A stretch of DNA of 64,000 nt from Antilocapra americana. Its lineage: Eukaryota > Chordata > Mammalia > Artiodactyla > Antilocapridae. Shown one piece after another: positions 12,096-24,010 of this stretch; within the stretch, counting starts at the first letter, position 1, and the number at the start of each line of letters is the position of its first letter. The stretch spans positions 12,463,564 to 12,527,563 of the forward strand of contig ML662449.1 in NCBI GenBank assembly GCA_007570785.1. Reading direction: 5' to 3'. Below the pieces are notes generated by a model, which saw only the letters and a program-made list of their open reading frames with translations, did no database searches and was not told where the DNA came from. A program made the position numbers and the translations under genes.

Positions 12096-13604
12096 GATTT
12101 TTAAATGACCATTTCAGGAAGATGACCAAAATGAGATTTTAGCAAAAGAGTGAAGAGAGTAGATTCCATAACAGCTAAAATTTTATTTACTGTGTACTTA
12201 TCCAAAGTAGATATCAAACTTTAGAAAAGAGAAATTTTTAAAGGAGTAAGCACTCTGTTTAAAATTCTATAAAATATTATACTCTCCTAGAATGTGTGCC
12301 CTTTATGTTGTCAGGACCCACCACTGTGTGATTCATAATTACAGGTTCCACTTTAAAATACTTTTTGACTCCTGGAAAACTACCCTGCCAAAAATCACTT
12401 TCCTGGTACTTTCAAACAAACATAGTTCCTATTTGCTTCAATTCATGTGGCTTTGTTAAGATTCCTTTTTCCAGAAATTGTAAAGATTCTTAGCCACCTA
12501 CTTTTCTCCATGCTTGGAATAAGCCAGAAAACTCCTTTTGGGGTTTTCATGTTTCTAAGCAATTAGACTAGTCTTTAAATTCATTCTGTACACATGAATA
12601 ATAATTACAGTAGTTATATTTAAATAACAATCCTAACTTGCAAATTCTAGTTTAGTCAACACACCCTCAAGAGGCATTCTTTCTTTTCTTTTTTTTTTTC
12701 ATTTGGGAGCCTAGGAAGTATTTAATTCTCAGTTCCTAGCAAGGCCAAAGAAAATTTCTGATTTTAGGATAAACTTTTCACCTACTCTTGGCGCTACATT
12801 AGTTACGAATGTGAAATCAATTAAATGATGCATGTCAGCAAAAAACAGCCCTTTAATGCAGGCACAGATGAAACAGATTCCAACATGGGTCTAAGAGTAA
12901 TAAATAAACTAATAAAAAAAGGAAACCAGGGAGCAACTTTGATGGAAGTAAGCCGTTTGCCTTTGCCCTGGAAAGTTTATAGTGTTTTAAACAATTGTAA
13001 ACATATCAGTATACGTGGATACCGTTTCCATAGCAGCATAGCAACAGTTAAGAGTTTCTCCAAACATACCCAAAAGGAAACTAAAAATAGCTTGTCTTCA
13101 ATATCAAAATACATATATATACATATTCAGACAACAGTACACAAAATGATGTGTAATTAGAAGTTCTGAAGACACCCCACCAGTCACAAAAGTGCATCGC
13201 AGGTGGCTTTAAAAACCAATGAGTTCAGTACCTATAGGAATGAGATAGAGACCAAAGAATCCAAGGGACAGGAAGGGAGATGCCATCGTGAACTCTCAGA
13301 CCAGAGGCTCCTGACCCCAAATGCTCCAAACATTGCTCTGTCTGCTCCACCTGACACTTCCCTGTGTCTTGTTCACCTTTGGCTCCTAAAACTGGAGTTG
13401 AGTGTATGATATATACTGTTATCTCCTTTTAGTGCAGTATTCTCTCATCTTCTTAAGTTTTCTAGCCAATATATCCTCTCAATAGAGATTAAACAGTAGT
13501 TGTATTTTAAAAAATAATGTCAAAACCAAATGCCACACTTTCCCAATGAACTTGCTTCAACTGACACACACAGACAGTATTAATAATTCCAAAATGAAGA
13601 TGGT
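12096..13604. other. Unassigned unique sequence
   Basis: No repeat family or gene is recognised. The 111-codon plus frame at 12825-13160 matches nothing I know. The part from about 12790 to 13080 is less AT-simple than its neighbours and contains an RFX-like sequence (see findings). Confidence 0.4.
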
Positions 13605-13755
13605 GGGGCCTTCCCTGGGAGTCCAGTAGTTAAGACTCTGTGCTCCCAATGTAGGGAGCTTGATCCTTGGTCAGGGAACTAGATCCCACATGCAACAACT
13701 TTGCTGCCAGGCCACAAAAAAGACCTGGCACAGCCAAATTAAAAAAAAAAAAAAA
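13605..13755 (+). mobile_element. CHR-type (tRNA-Glu-derived) SINE
   Basis: The head 'ccttccctgggagtccagta' and the block 'ttggtcagggaactagatcc', ending in a 15-base poly-A, are diagnostic of cetartiodactyl CHR SINEs. A slightly decayed target duplication flanks it: GAAGATGGTG at 13596-13605 and GAAGACAGTG at 13756-13765. Confidence 0.88.
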
Positions 13756-13989
13756 GAAGACAGTGTGCCAGTATACTTTTGGCGCCTTTGCTGTTTGTAC
13801 TTTTTATTCATATCCAAGATTGTATTTTAAACGCATCATCTATTGGGAAATATTATTGCCAGGATATATGCAATTTGTCATCTATGCTGGGAAACTTTTG
13901 AGATTGAAAGAGCATTATTTATTATTACACTAGGGAAATAGGTATAAACCAAAGACTGCCCCAGGCAGGCCCATACAAACAGTCACACA

Positions 13990-14115
13990 ATACCACCCAT
14001 AAGAGTATAAGCATCTTGAGGGCAAGGATGAGATTTGCTTGTTTTTGTACTTCAGCACCTATTACAGCACTTTATATGTAGAAAGAACTCAATAAATATT
14101 TGTTAAGAGAATTAA
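13990..14115 (+). repeat. L2 LINE 3' end
   Basis: The sequence runs 'gcatcttgagggcaaggatg', then 'cagcacctattacagcac', then 'actcaataaatatttgtt'. This is the standard L2 3' terminal order. Confidence 0.8.
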
Positions 14116-14854
14116 TTTTACCATTGGATTATATTCTATAAAACTTTAAAAATACTAAGCTGGGCATATTTCTCTTTTCAGTCTACAGTCTGTGTTAGGG
14201 TTAAATAAAACCCAACATAGCTCTGCAGGTGAACCTTTCTTTTCCATCATCTGAACTTCTCCTTGAAATTTAAGAGGATAAAACTGGAAAAGTAAAATGT
14301 ATCTATGAGTCATAAAAAGTGATTCTATCAGTGTGGGATGGTTTATGAAATCACTGAAGGAGGTTTAGAGTATGGATTCAGATAAGAAGCAGTTTCATAA
14401 TCTCTACAATGGTTATTACCCTGGTTTCATTTTCCCTGCCAGGAATGTTGGCCTCTAGGGAGAAATGCAGAGCAAGTATCAAGTGAGTACACTCCAACTA
14501 GGAAGGATGCTATTTGTCTTTCAAGATGAGGAGTTGGGAAGAGGGTGACCATTGGTGAGTTCCCAGGAGTAAAGGTAAAAGCCTCTTTACCTTCCTCCTG
14601 GATCTCCCAGGACCATAGGGGATTTTTTATACAAGTCACTTTCCATTTGGTGGACTGCCAGTTCTTGGCTTATAAGCTGCATGAAAGGATTGCTGTAGAA
14701 AATAATCATACTGTTCAAGAGAAGCACTAAACAGTCTTCTGTGAAAAGCATGATAAATCTCCCTAGCCCTCCGAGGAGAGGCGGCAGAGTTTGGGAGGTG
14801 ACACTAACTATATTCAGGACCTCAGCATCTCAGACTCCTGCTGTTTGTTCTGGG
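14116..14854. other. Unassigned sequence
   Basis: I see no gene or repeat that can be named. The overlapping open frames at 14427-14639 (minus) and 14545-14730 (plus) carry no recognised domain. Confidence 0.4.
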
Positions 14855-15010
14855 TTTTCAAGTCAGATTATTCTATAAGATACTGCCTAAACTTTGGGGG
14901 CTCTGGTTTCTTCATTTTTTCAAAGAAGGAAAATAATTTTTGTACCTTCTTAAAGGATTGTCTCTAAGGGTTAAATGATACTCATGTAAAACACCTAAAA
15001 CATGAATGTC
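14855..15010 (+). repeat. Probable MIR SINE
   Basis: The blocks 'tggtttcttcattttttcaa' and 'taagggttaaatgatactca' follow the MIR order, but divergence is high. Confidence 0.5.
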
Positions 15011-15914
15011 AGCTAGTGTAACTATCCAGCTCTATGTTTCTTTGGGCATTTGGCAAGAATTCTACTGGAAAAACTTTAATTAAAGGCAAAAATTATGCTT
15101 TTATATTTCCAACCCAAAGAAATCCAAATGTGTGTACCTAATGCCAGAAGGAATCTTCTACTTCTAGGCCACTTTTAGAGTTGATCCACATTCTGTTCTC
15201 ATCTCTCTCCCCAAAATTTGCTCATTATCCTAACACCAAGAAGACTCTGTGTTTATTTTTATTAGTAATTAATTAATTAAATTCCATCAAACCAAAGCCA
15301 GTTTGTGTGCTGGACCACAGCCAGCTACTCCATTTCAGGGAAAGCTGAAAGCCTGCACCCAAAGATTGATACCACTTTTTAATATCTAATTTAGAAACTA
15401 GGAAAACTGCAGAGAAATGAGTTTCTTTACAGAATTACGTAAGGCTTTATATTTAATGAATTTCTGGTGTCTAAGTGGAGGGGGGTGGGAAATGGGCCCT
15501 TTATAAATATCAAACCATGTTGTTATCTACAGAGAATGTGCCAGTTGGTTAAACAGAGCCAAATTCTGTTCTGTCTGATAATTACTGAATTTGACATTCA
15601 TAGAAGTTCTTTTTTAATTTTGGGAATAAGAAATCTACAAATTCATTAAATTTTGAAATGTTTCAACCCTATTATCCTAATACAATTACCCCATAGACTA
15701 CACTGCTGCAGGAAGTCTTTGGGACAGCTTCTAATGTTTAGAATGACTCAACAAAAGGAATTCAATTCATGTAAAAGCCAACACAGTATGGTTTAAGAAA
15801 TGAAACTGAACATTACTCCATCTGACTTAGAGTCATAGTTAATGATTCTAAGGAAAGATATTGGTACTCACACTCAGCACAGTCTTTTGTTCAACAGATC
15901 TACACTGGTATTCA
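15011..15914. other. Unassigned AT-rich sequence
   Basis: No gene is seen. A short TTAA-rich run lies near 15270-15283. Confidence 0.4.
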
Positions 15915-15932
15915 AAGTGAAGAAGGACAGAG

Positions 15933-16055
15933 AATTCCCTGGTGGTATAGTGATTAGGATTCTGTGCTTTAACTCCCAAGGGCCCAGGTTTGATCCCTGG
16001 TCAGGGATCTAAGATCCCATGAGATAAGTGGCCAAATTAAAAAAAAAAAAATTCT
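15933..16055 (+). mobile_element. CHR-type SINE
   Basis: A tRNA-like head 'aattccctggtggtatagtg' and 'tgatccctggtcagggatct' are followed by a poly-A tail. It is flanked by an 18-bp target duplication with one mismatch: AAGTGAAGAAGGACAGAG at 15915-15932 and AAGTGAAGAAGGGCAGAG at 16056-16073. Confidence 0.93.
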
Positions 16056-16183
16056 AAGTGAAGAAGGGCAGAGGAAACAGGATCCAAATCTGCTTAAGGA
16101 TATTTGGGAGCAGGAGAATTGGCCCCAACATTTGTGGGTTTCTTTTGAATAACAATAGCAACAATTCATCTACTGAGCAGTGT

Positions 16184-16318
16184 GTGTTTAGTCAGTCAGT
16201 TGTGTCCGACTCTTTGCAATCCCATGGACTGTAGCCCTCCAGGCTCCTTTGTCCATGGAATTCTCCAGGCAAGAATACTGGAGTGGGTTGCCATTTCCTC
16301 CTTCAGGGGATCTCCCCT
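16184..16318 (-). mobile_element. Bov-A/Bov-tA SINE, headless
   Basis: This is the reverse complement of the Bov-A body. A 14-bp flanking duplication differs at one base: CTACTGAGCAGTGT at 16170-16183 and CTACTTAGCAGTGT at 16319-16332. That shows a separate insertion from the neighbouring SINE. Confidence 0.92.
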
Positions 16319-16361
16319 CTACTTAGCAGTGTCACCCTTTATTGCTTCCTTAGCCACATCA

Positions 16362-16579
16362 AAAGTGAAAGTGAAGTCATTCAGTTGTATCTGACTCTTT
16401 GCGACCTCATGGACTGTAGCCTACCAGGCTCCTCAGTCCATGGGATTTTCCAAGCAAGAACACTGGAGTGGATTGCCATTTCCTTCTCCAGGAGATCTTC
16501 CAGACCCAGGGATTGAACCCAGGTCTCCCGCATTGTAGGCAGACACTTTACCATCTGAGCCACTTGGGAAGTCCAAGGA
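16362..16579 (-). mobile_element. Bov-tA SINE, full unit
   Basis: This is the reverse complement of Bov-tA, with the tRNA-like head at the high-coordinate end. The flanking repeats are AGCCACATCA at 16352-16361 and AGCCACACCA at 16580-16589. It lies only about 30 bp from the previous SINE in the same orientation, yet each copy has its own target duplication. Confidence 0.93.
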
Positions 16580-16589
16580 AGCCACACCA

Positions 16590-17654
16590 AGGAAAATCTA
16601 ATTATTTCCCCCAAAATAGGAGTTTCTAATGAAACTTTTATTTTTCTGTATATTTGATACTGTGACAATCTAAATAGCACCTAGATTTTCTTAGAGTCTT
16701 TAAAAACCCTGACTGCTTCACATTCTACCTGAAATGTTCATGTGCTAATGAATGAAACCATCATCACAGAGTGAAAGCTGTCGAGGCTCGGAGCTGGAGA
16801 AATAGAACTCCTGTAACTGTTTTGTGATTTATTAGCTATGAACTTGGGCAAGTCATCTGGCAATCAAATTCTGCTGGAGAATAGGAAATTAACATAATCT
16901 CAAAATTTTACCAGTATTAAGACTATCTCTTAATAGTCTTAAGGGAGAAAGTCACCTGTACGATGAAGAAATCTGTCAGACACCACCTTAATCTTATGAT
17001 CAAACTTAACATTGCCAATGATAGTCAAACTGACACTCTACGACCCATTCCAAGGCCATAGCAGACACCACTAATGTTCTCAGCATGGTTTCCCATAAAG
17101 CCAGGACATAGCCTCAGGATGTCTCTCAAGATCATTGGCATCTCAAACATCCCGGAGGAGTTTGAGAATCTAAACACACTACTGATGCTGTTCCACTTTG
17201 GCCTGCAAGTACTGGACATAGCATGAAGTGATGCTACCTCTGTAGTACTGTGGACCTCCAAGACATTTCCCAGGGGATTCTGAGAGCCTCAGTAGATGAA
17301 GGATTAAAAATCCTGGAGCCATGCAAATGGGACAGTCACAATGGCTCTGCCATCTAGGGAGAAAAATGTGTGTGTGTGTTTGTTTAATCCAAAAAGAAAA
17401 GCTATTGTCAGTTGGTCAGGGCTGCCAAGTGACATACAACTTATTTGTTATAACAGATTATTTGTGGTAACTGAGGTATCACATTTGAGGCTACTTTGTT
17501 GATTAGGGTTACACTTTCACATCCTACAGAAAAAAAACTTTTTGCTGTGGGAAAAGTGGGCTATGCCCAGTCCACTCATGCTTTAAGATTGTCCTTCAAA
17601 ATTAAAATGTATTCATTTGAATACTCTCAGTGGTGGCAAGTAGATGTTTTTAAA
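16590..17654. other. Old sequence, possible decayed repeat near 16920-17070
   Basis: On the minus strand, about 16920-17070 resembles an old mammalian interspersed repeat ('ggtggtgtctgacagatttc'), but I cannot name the family. About 17100-17235 has a short open plus frame with no recognised domain. A small GT run lies near 17369-17380. Confidence 0.35.
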
Positions 17655-17965
17655 GGCTAAATTTGTGCTTAAATGTCACCTTTCCCATCTAACTGTCTTC
17701 TGGTTATTTCTCTAGCTCAACCCCTTATCTGTTTCCTTTATACCATTTACTCCAATTGGCAAGTATTTTTAAAATTTGTTTGTTAGCATGTTGCTGTGGG
17801 GATGGTTTTAGTCTGTCTTTCCTATTATAACCTCAGCTCCAACAGAGCAGGGAACATTTCTGTTTTGTGCAACACTGAATCCTCAACTTCTAACATATAG
17901 TCTGGCATATGGGACACTGAATGGATATTTATTGATTAAATTAATCAATGGTTAAATGAATAAAT
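17655..17965 (+). repeat. L2 LINE 3' end
   Basis: The order 'caacagagcagggaacattt', then a 'tagtctggcatatgggacac' block, then 'gaatggatatttattgatta' matches the L2 terminus, which ends in AATGAATAAATGAG. Confidence 0.75.
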
Positions 17966-19527
17966 GAGTAGATATGTTTTTTTAAAAATCACAAGTTATT
18001 TGGAGTTAAGTCTACAGGGGAGAAAAACAAGTAATCAACCTTAAGTGTCATGGCTAAAAATTGAGGTGAAATGCTAAGTATTTAGTCCTAAGTGATTCAC
18101 AATCCTTAACCTGGTTCTAAAAGCAACTCTGAAACAATAAGTTCCAAAATGCTTTGAGCAGTGCTTTGCTAGGATATGTCTTCCAACATAACTCTTTGAA
18201 GGATAAATACTAATTTGAATGTATAGGTTGTGTCATTTTTTTAGTTATATCATTTTTTAAAAACAAGTTTTATTCATTGCCTCAGAGTCCTGCATACCTT
18301 GAATATCTTACATAACACATGGAAAGGAATGTTCTCTCTATAACCCTTGCTTTAGAGAGCGCACTGATTGTCAGCTGAAGCTCCTGAACAAAGTGTTCTT
18401 TCAGCACTGTTCAAGACCACAGCTGAATAGCAGATCAGATTAACCAATGCCACCATAGCTGTAATGACATCCCTAGAAACTTAAAAGTCCTCACTGAAAG
18501 AACAAAGATCAATATTTAGTTTCTTATATCCCTTCTGGGTGTTCCATCACTTTTATGGCCTCCTGTTCAGCCAGTCCCCTCACCTACAACCCTACTTTGC
18601 CCTTCTGGGAAAACGGACTAGAAATAATAGGAATACAAATGTAAAAGCACATCTACAATATACAAAGTTTGAATCGCAATACTTGTGCTTTGTTAATGGC
18701 GAGATTTGGCTTTTTAAAAAAAAAATCAATCTTTTCCTGCTGTATTTTCAAACACTTCAGTATATTTTTTGGTATGAGCAACATGGACTTTACTAACTAC
18801 CTTTCAGATGAAAGGAAGAAGCAAAAGTTACCTGTTTATTTTATATTCCTTTTGTTCACCAAAACCTGTAATACTGAGCATTGTACAGTTTGACTCTTGA
18901 TTTCAACTATTCCTAGATATAGATTTTACACACTGTTACCAAGGCTTCATCTCACACAATACACCAACTTCCCAATGTTCACACATTTATTTTCATTTTT
19001 TAATAAAACAAAGAGGAAATTAAAACTAGTTTGGGAATAGTAAGACTAGTTAAACCCACCAAAATATCTTGGAATTGGAGCTGATGGTGTAGTTTGGAGA
19101 TTGTTGCTGGTGGCCAGAGGAATGTGATATAATATCCTGTGCAGTGAGGAGCTAAGCCCAGTCCTGTTTACCATCCACCTTTTCTGGCTACAATATATCC
19201 ATTAACATTGCCAAGAAATAGCAAACGACAAGGTAAAAATAGAAGTTAACCACCAAACAGAATATGTTAAATGAATGACTAATATGACTCAAGTGAGACC
19301 ACAGCCAGAGGATGGTGTGAGAGAGCCAATTAGATTTTTTAAAAGAGCCAGGTAGCACATAGCACTGAGCACGACAAACTTTCAACCTTGTGTTCCTATC
19401 ATGGATGCAGTGGAGAGTGTGGAGACTCTCTGCAAACTTTACTGGCTGCAAGCTACTGTCTCTACAACTTAGAAATCAAGGACCTTTATTCTCTAGTTTG
19501 TGAATAATCATTTTTATGTCTTTATGC
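17966..19527. other. Unassigned AT-rich sequence
   Basis: I recognise no gene or repeat. The 85- to 87-codon frames at 18539-18796 (plus) and 19188-19451 (minus) show no domain or family signature. Confidence 0.4.
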
Positions 19528-19581
19528 GAGCTTCCCAGGTGGAGCAGTGGTAAAAAATCCACTCCTTTTTTTTTTTTTTTT
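19528..19581 (+). mobile_element. SINE head fragment followed by poly-T
   Basis: 'gcttcccaggtggagcagtg' is a tRNA-like Bov/CHR head. It is cut short after about 35 bases and followed by a T run at about 19566-19581. The body is missing. Confidence 0.6.
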
Positions 19582-19706
19582 AAATTACTCACTTCTCAGG
19601 AGCCTAACCAACATGCTGAGGAAGAGAGATAAGAATACCCTGCCCAAGGTGCCCAGGGATTAGCTAGTTGCAGCCTCTGGGCATTTACATCACTTTGACT
19701 CCATCA

Positions 19707-19919
19707 AGGGCTTCCCTGGTGGCTCAGATGGTAAACCATCTGCCTGCGATGTGGGAGACCTGGGTTCGATCCCTGGGTCAGGAAGATCCCCTGGAGAAGG
19801 AAATGGCAACCCACTCCAGTACTCTTGCCTGGAAAATTCCATGGATGGAGGAGCCTGGTAGGCTACAGTCCATGTGATTGTGAAGAGTCGTACACGACTG
19901 AGCGACTTCACTGGTTCAC
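19707..19919 (+). mobile_element. Bov-tA SINE, full length
   Basis: The tRNA-Glu-like head 'gggcttccctggtggctcag' is followed by the box-B-like 'gggttcgatccctggg' and the Bov-A body. It is flanked by an exact 11-bp duplication, TGACTCCATCA, at 19696-19706 and 19920-19930. It is one of the least diverged SINEs in the window. Confidence 0.96.
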
Positions 19920-19930
19920 TGACTCCATCA

Positions 19931-21044
19931 CAAGTGTTCCCTTCTACCCCTGCCCACATCCCATCTTACACACTCACCCAGCATGCCTGTCTCCAAGGCC
20001 CCTGGAACTCCAAAATGACCCTACCTTTTTCTTCTAGTGCTTCTGAAAGAGTCCAGTTGTGTGAAGGGCCCACCCTCATACAAAACTGAAAAGTGGAAAT
20101 GTTTTTCTGTTTCTACTCTGTCTGCATCCTTCTGGTATCTCTCTCCTGGCATTCATTCAAGGAGGAGATGGTGGGCAGAGGCAGGTGGTTATGGGGTTGC
20201 AGGAACATAGGATTCTTTGTGGGATCATCTGTTTCTTTGGGCTTCAATCCACCTCACAGCAACAATTCCGTTATGGAAGAAGAAAGATGAATTTTGGGTG
20301 ATCTCTTAGCCATTTCAGCTACACAAAATTTTAAACTCCCTACTTTGGATTGCTTACACTTTATTTCCAGACAATTTGAACTGAAATTGTAATGGCCTCA
20401 AAGTATTCAGCATCTCATGATTTGGTTTTATTTTTGTTGTTGTTGTTGTTATAGATCCAGCTCACTTAAATAACAAAGCTACTTAGAACTTTGCTGTGTT
20501 GCTTGTCTAAGGTAGATATATACCTCCTCTATTATGTCCCAAAGATCAAATATGTAATTTTATTTCTTGGTAGTTCAGAAGCAGTAGCAATTTTCACAGG
20601 TTGCCTGTTAATTTTCCATTTCCACTGTGGGGTTATGCAACCACTAACGCAGTTGTGTTTGTCTCCAAATCCCTGAATTTGCACATGCAATCATTTAGTT
20701 CTTAACTACTTAAGTGAAAAGAACAACCATTGGTTATTTATAAGCACAGATTTGTAAGTAGGAAGAAGCACCACACCAAAATTAATGATGCAAATATATA
20801 GATTCAAACTGAAAATTGCCCTCCTGATCACAAATAGCTAATTAGAAGTAAGTAGTTTCTTCTGCAATCAACTGATAACCTCTTTATCATCCAATCCCCC
20901 AGTGGCCACCAACTCTCTGGCACACGTCTCTACTTCAGCCTTCTCTAACTTCTGATAGTGGCCCAGATACACGGGATATTGGCCAAGACCCCATTTGCAG
21001 CCATAGCCCAGGACTGGCAGAGAACTTTGATTTTCCCCCTTTAA
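19931..21044. other. Unassigned sequence with a small (TTG)n run
   Basis: No gene is seen. A TTG/GTT run lies near 20432-20450. The open frames are short and lack any family signature. Confidence 0.4.
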
Positions 21045-21195
21045 TAGAATAGTCACATTCTGTCTTAGTGGTTTGTATACAGGTCTTCTCTCCCCTTCTA
21101 GATAATAGATTTCCTTGAAAGCAGGATCCATGTCATGCTTACCTTTCTATCTCCTGTAACACTTACCTGGCACATAATCAATACCTAATATTTCA
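21045..21195 (+). repeat. Probable L2 LINE 3' end
   Basis: The blocks 'gatttccttgaaagcaggat' and 'acttacctggcacataatca' match the L2 3' terminus. It is diverged. Confidence 0.65.
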
Positions 21196-22240
21196 CTTGT
21201 TGATTTAAATTAAGTCAAGTTACAGATGAATCTGGGCCCAAACCTGCAAGTGAGGCCACATTCAGATGGCATTTCCACTAATTAAGCTGCTGAACACACA
21301 CATTGGTCCTCTCTCTGTAGACCTTTTTGGGAAGACTTCTGTCTTCCTTTTCACCAAAGATGCTGATGTCACTGGACCTTGTCTCTATGGCATCCCATAC
21401 TAAAAGAGGAACTCGAGAAGGAAAGGGAAATCTTCGTTCAGACCTCACCCTTAGCTTCCTTTTTTCCTTTCTTGGTTGCTATGTTGGTTGTGTGGCAACC
21501 ATAGAAAGATTTTCTGGAGCTCACTGGGAGGTTCCTGAAAATGCAGAGAAGCTCTCATAAAACTCTGGGCCTTCTCTGTAGTCTTTCCTTATCCTCATTT
21601 TCAGAAACCAAAAGGGTCACCTTGTTCCCTTCTGTTCTTCAGAAAATTGGAGCCTAAACCCAGATAGACTGTAAGATTTCTCTACCATGAGATTTTACAA
21701 AACTCAGTAGTATCTGGGAGAGAACCAGAGTCTTGAACTTAATAGCAAAGGATGAGGAAGGCACCCTGGACAAGCCAGAGCACCCATCTGGATCTCACGC
21801 CTCAGTGCAGAGTAAGAAGGTTCAGTTAGAGCACCCCTAAAATCTTTTCCAAGCCACTAACATGGTGCACAGTGGCCATAATACTGGAGGCACCTTCCCC
21901 AGTTTGCCAAAAATGGAGTTTCCAGTCCAAGCTTCTGTGTACTAGAACAGTCACATTCAGCTTCCGTTTCACATTATTCCACTTCTTTTTTAATTCCCTC
22001 AGTTATTTCTATCTTTTCATTTAAAAAATTCAGGAGTCTTTCATTAGCTGCTTCACATCAGCTCCCGGCAGGGGCCACCCAGAGGGAGGAGCTGGAGGTC
22101 AAGGATCCCATTGGACACTTACAGTGATGGAAGCAAGGACCCAAGGATGAGATAAAGGCTTGGGGCTGAGGTGGGGGGAAAGAAGGGAGATATGGGGACA
22201 CTGATGGCTCTGATTATATAGCTGACGGGAGGCCAACTCT
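21196..22240. other. Unassigned sequence
   Basis: I see no gene or named repeat. Confidence 0.4.
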
Positions 22241-22427
22241 CTTTGTGGTTCTCAAAGTATAGTCCCAGGCAGAGCAGCACTAGCATTACTGGGAACATGT
22301 TATAAAGGCAAATTCTCAGGTCTCACTCCAGACCCAGTGAGTCAGAAATTCTAGGGATGGGGCCCAGCCATCTGTTTTAATAAGCCCTCGAGGTGAGTCT
22401 GAAACTAGTTAAGTTTGAGAGCCACTG
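22241..22427. mobile_element. MER5A-like (hAT-Charlie) DNA transposon
   Basis: The left edge 'gtggttctcaaagtatagtc' and the right edge 'gtttgagagccactg' form the imperfect terminal inverted repeats of MER5A. The interior 'ccagacccagtgagtcagaa' is also typical. It is a non-autonomous element with no coding capacity. An L1 3' end has inserted at its right edge. Confidence 0.82.
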
Positions 22428-22699
22428 GATATAGAAAACAAACTCATGTTTACCAAGGGGGAGACAGGGGGAAGGATAAATTCAGAGATTGGGATTGACA
22501 TATACACACTACCACATATAAAATAGATAACAAATAAGGACCTACTGTGCAGCACAGGGAACTCTTTTCAATACCCTGTAATGACCTATATGGAAAAAGA
22601 GTGAATATATGTAATGTATAACTGATTCACTCTGCTATACAGGAGAAACTAACACAACATTGTAAATTTGTATACCCTGATACAAATTAAGTTTTAAAA
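22428..22699 (+). mobile_element. L1 3' UTR insertion at the MER5A edge
   Basis: This is a truncated L1 3' end, including 'aaggacctactgtgcagcac' and 'gtataactgattcactctgc'. The direct repeats that bracket it are the MER5A terminus and its copy: AAGTTTGAGAGCCACTG at 22411-22427 and AAGCTTGAGAGCCATTG at 22700-22716 (15 of 17 match). The target duplication therefore copied the DNA transposon end. Confidence 0.88.
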
Positions 22700-22716
22700 A
22701 AGCTTGAGAGCCATTG

Positions 22717-23721
22717 AGCTAGAGGCAGGTGACCCAAGGAGTGAGAAGCCACCCTTTGGGTGATACAAGAAAGTAGAAAGTAGAGGCTCAATCAACGAAA
22801 ATTCTCTACCCTCTAGTGCTTATTCATCTTTAAAATTTTTCTTTTAGATCTTAGTAATGTAAACATTGCTTATTTTCTCAGGGGAGGAAAACAACTCTAC
22901 AGTCAAATTTGCTGAGTACAAAGTGAAGGGACATCTGCCCCAAACTGGCTAGTTAAGGTCATATAAGTAATCAAGGCAGGCGAGTCAAGGGCAGTTAATC
23001 TCAGACTTGTCTTGACTGGTTCTGCTATCTTCACTGATCATGTAAGCCAGACTATCAGCAATCCCTTCTTAATTTTTTGCTGTGTAGACACTGACAAAAT
23101 GTTCATAAAGTATTCCTAATCTATACCAGAAAGATTAAGTTATTTACTCAATTCCACACATAGGGAAACTAAATTACCTACTCAGTATTCCACAGATGAG
23201 CAAGATCCAGACTCCAAGGTTCTGATACTAAACTTGAAAGTATCAAGTTCAACTTTTTCTTTCTCTTTTAATTCTTTCCTTCCTGATGGACTATAGCCCT
23301 TTAACTAATAACTTATTTTTTCTACTCATGAGGCATTCACAATATTTGTCTTGAAAACTCATTACCTTTTTAATAAGATAAGAAGAAAACTAAGGTTGAA
23401 CTCAAACAGTTTGGTAACAACCCACTTCAATTAACCTCTTTTGCTCCTTAGGTCACTGCCAATTGCGTGAACTTGCAAAACCCTAGGTTAAAATTGAGTT
23501 TCCCTATGATGCTTTCCTCAGAGTTAATTTCCATCAGGGACCTATTAATCATAGGCTAATTGTAGAAGCGGTCATACAATAATGACTTTCCAGTAACTCT
23601 GGTACTAATCCCTCCCCAAGGTTACGTTATGAAGGTAGACGCTGTGAAAATACACCAAGGATTTTTTCCTCACCAAAACTAGCCAAGTCTCTATAAAAAT
23701 TTATTTGCTGTGGTTAAAATT
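22717..23721. other. Unassigned sequence
   Basis: No gene is seen. Low-similarity MIR/L2-like words occur near 23150-23220 but are too weak to call. Confidence 0.4.
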
Positions 23722-24010
23722 TTTTAATTGTATTATAGTTGACTTAACAATTTTATATCAGTTTCAGGTGTACAACATAGTGATTGAATATTTTTATAAA
23801 TTATAGTCTGTATAAAGTTATTGTAAAATATTGGCAATATTCCCTGTGCTGTACATGATATCCTTAATCTTATTTATTTTATATCTGGTAGTATATACCT
23901 CTTAATCCCCATCAGCTATCTGATCAGCCCATCCCTTTCCCGACTATTTGCTATGATTTATGTTTTAGATATGATAATTATGCTTCCATGTTTTCTTGTT
24001 TTAACATCTA
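23722..24010 (-). mobile_element. L1 LINE 3' end
   Basis: This is the reverse complement of the L1 3' UTR: 'attatagttgacttaacaat', 'cagtttcaggtgtacaacat', then 'tattccctgtgctgtacatg'. It is moderately diverged. Confidence 0.8.

Noticed and set aside
17118..17235. Short open plus frame with a leucine-rich look
   Set aside because: Too short, no flanking coding similarity, and no recognised gene family.
19707..19790. tRNA-Glu-like sequence
   Set aside because: It is the head of a Bov-tA SINE, with target duplication and SINE body; not a tRNA gene.
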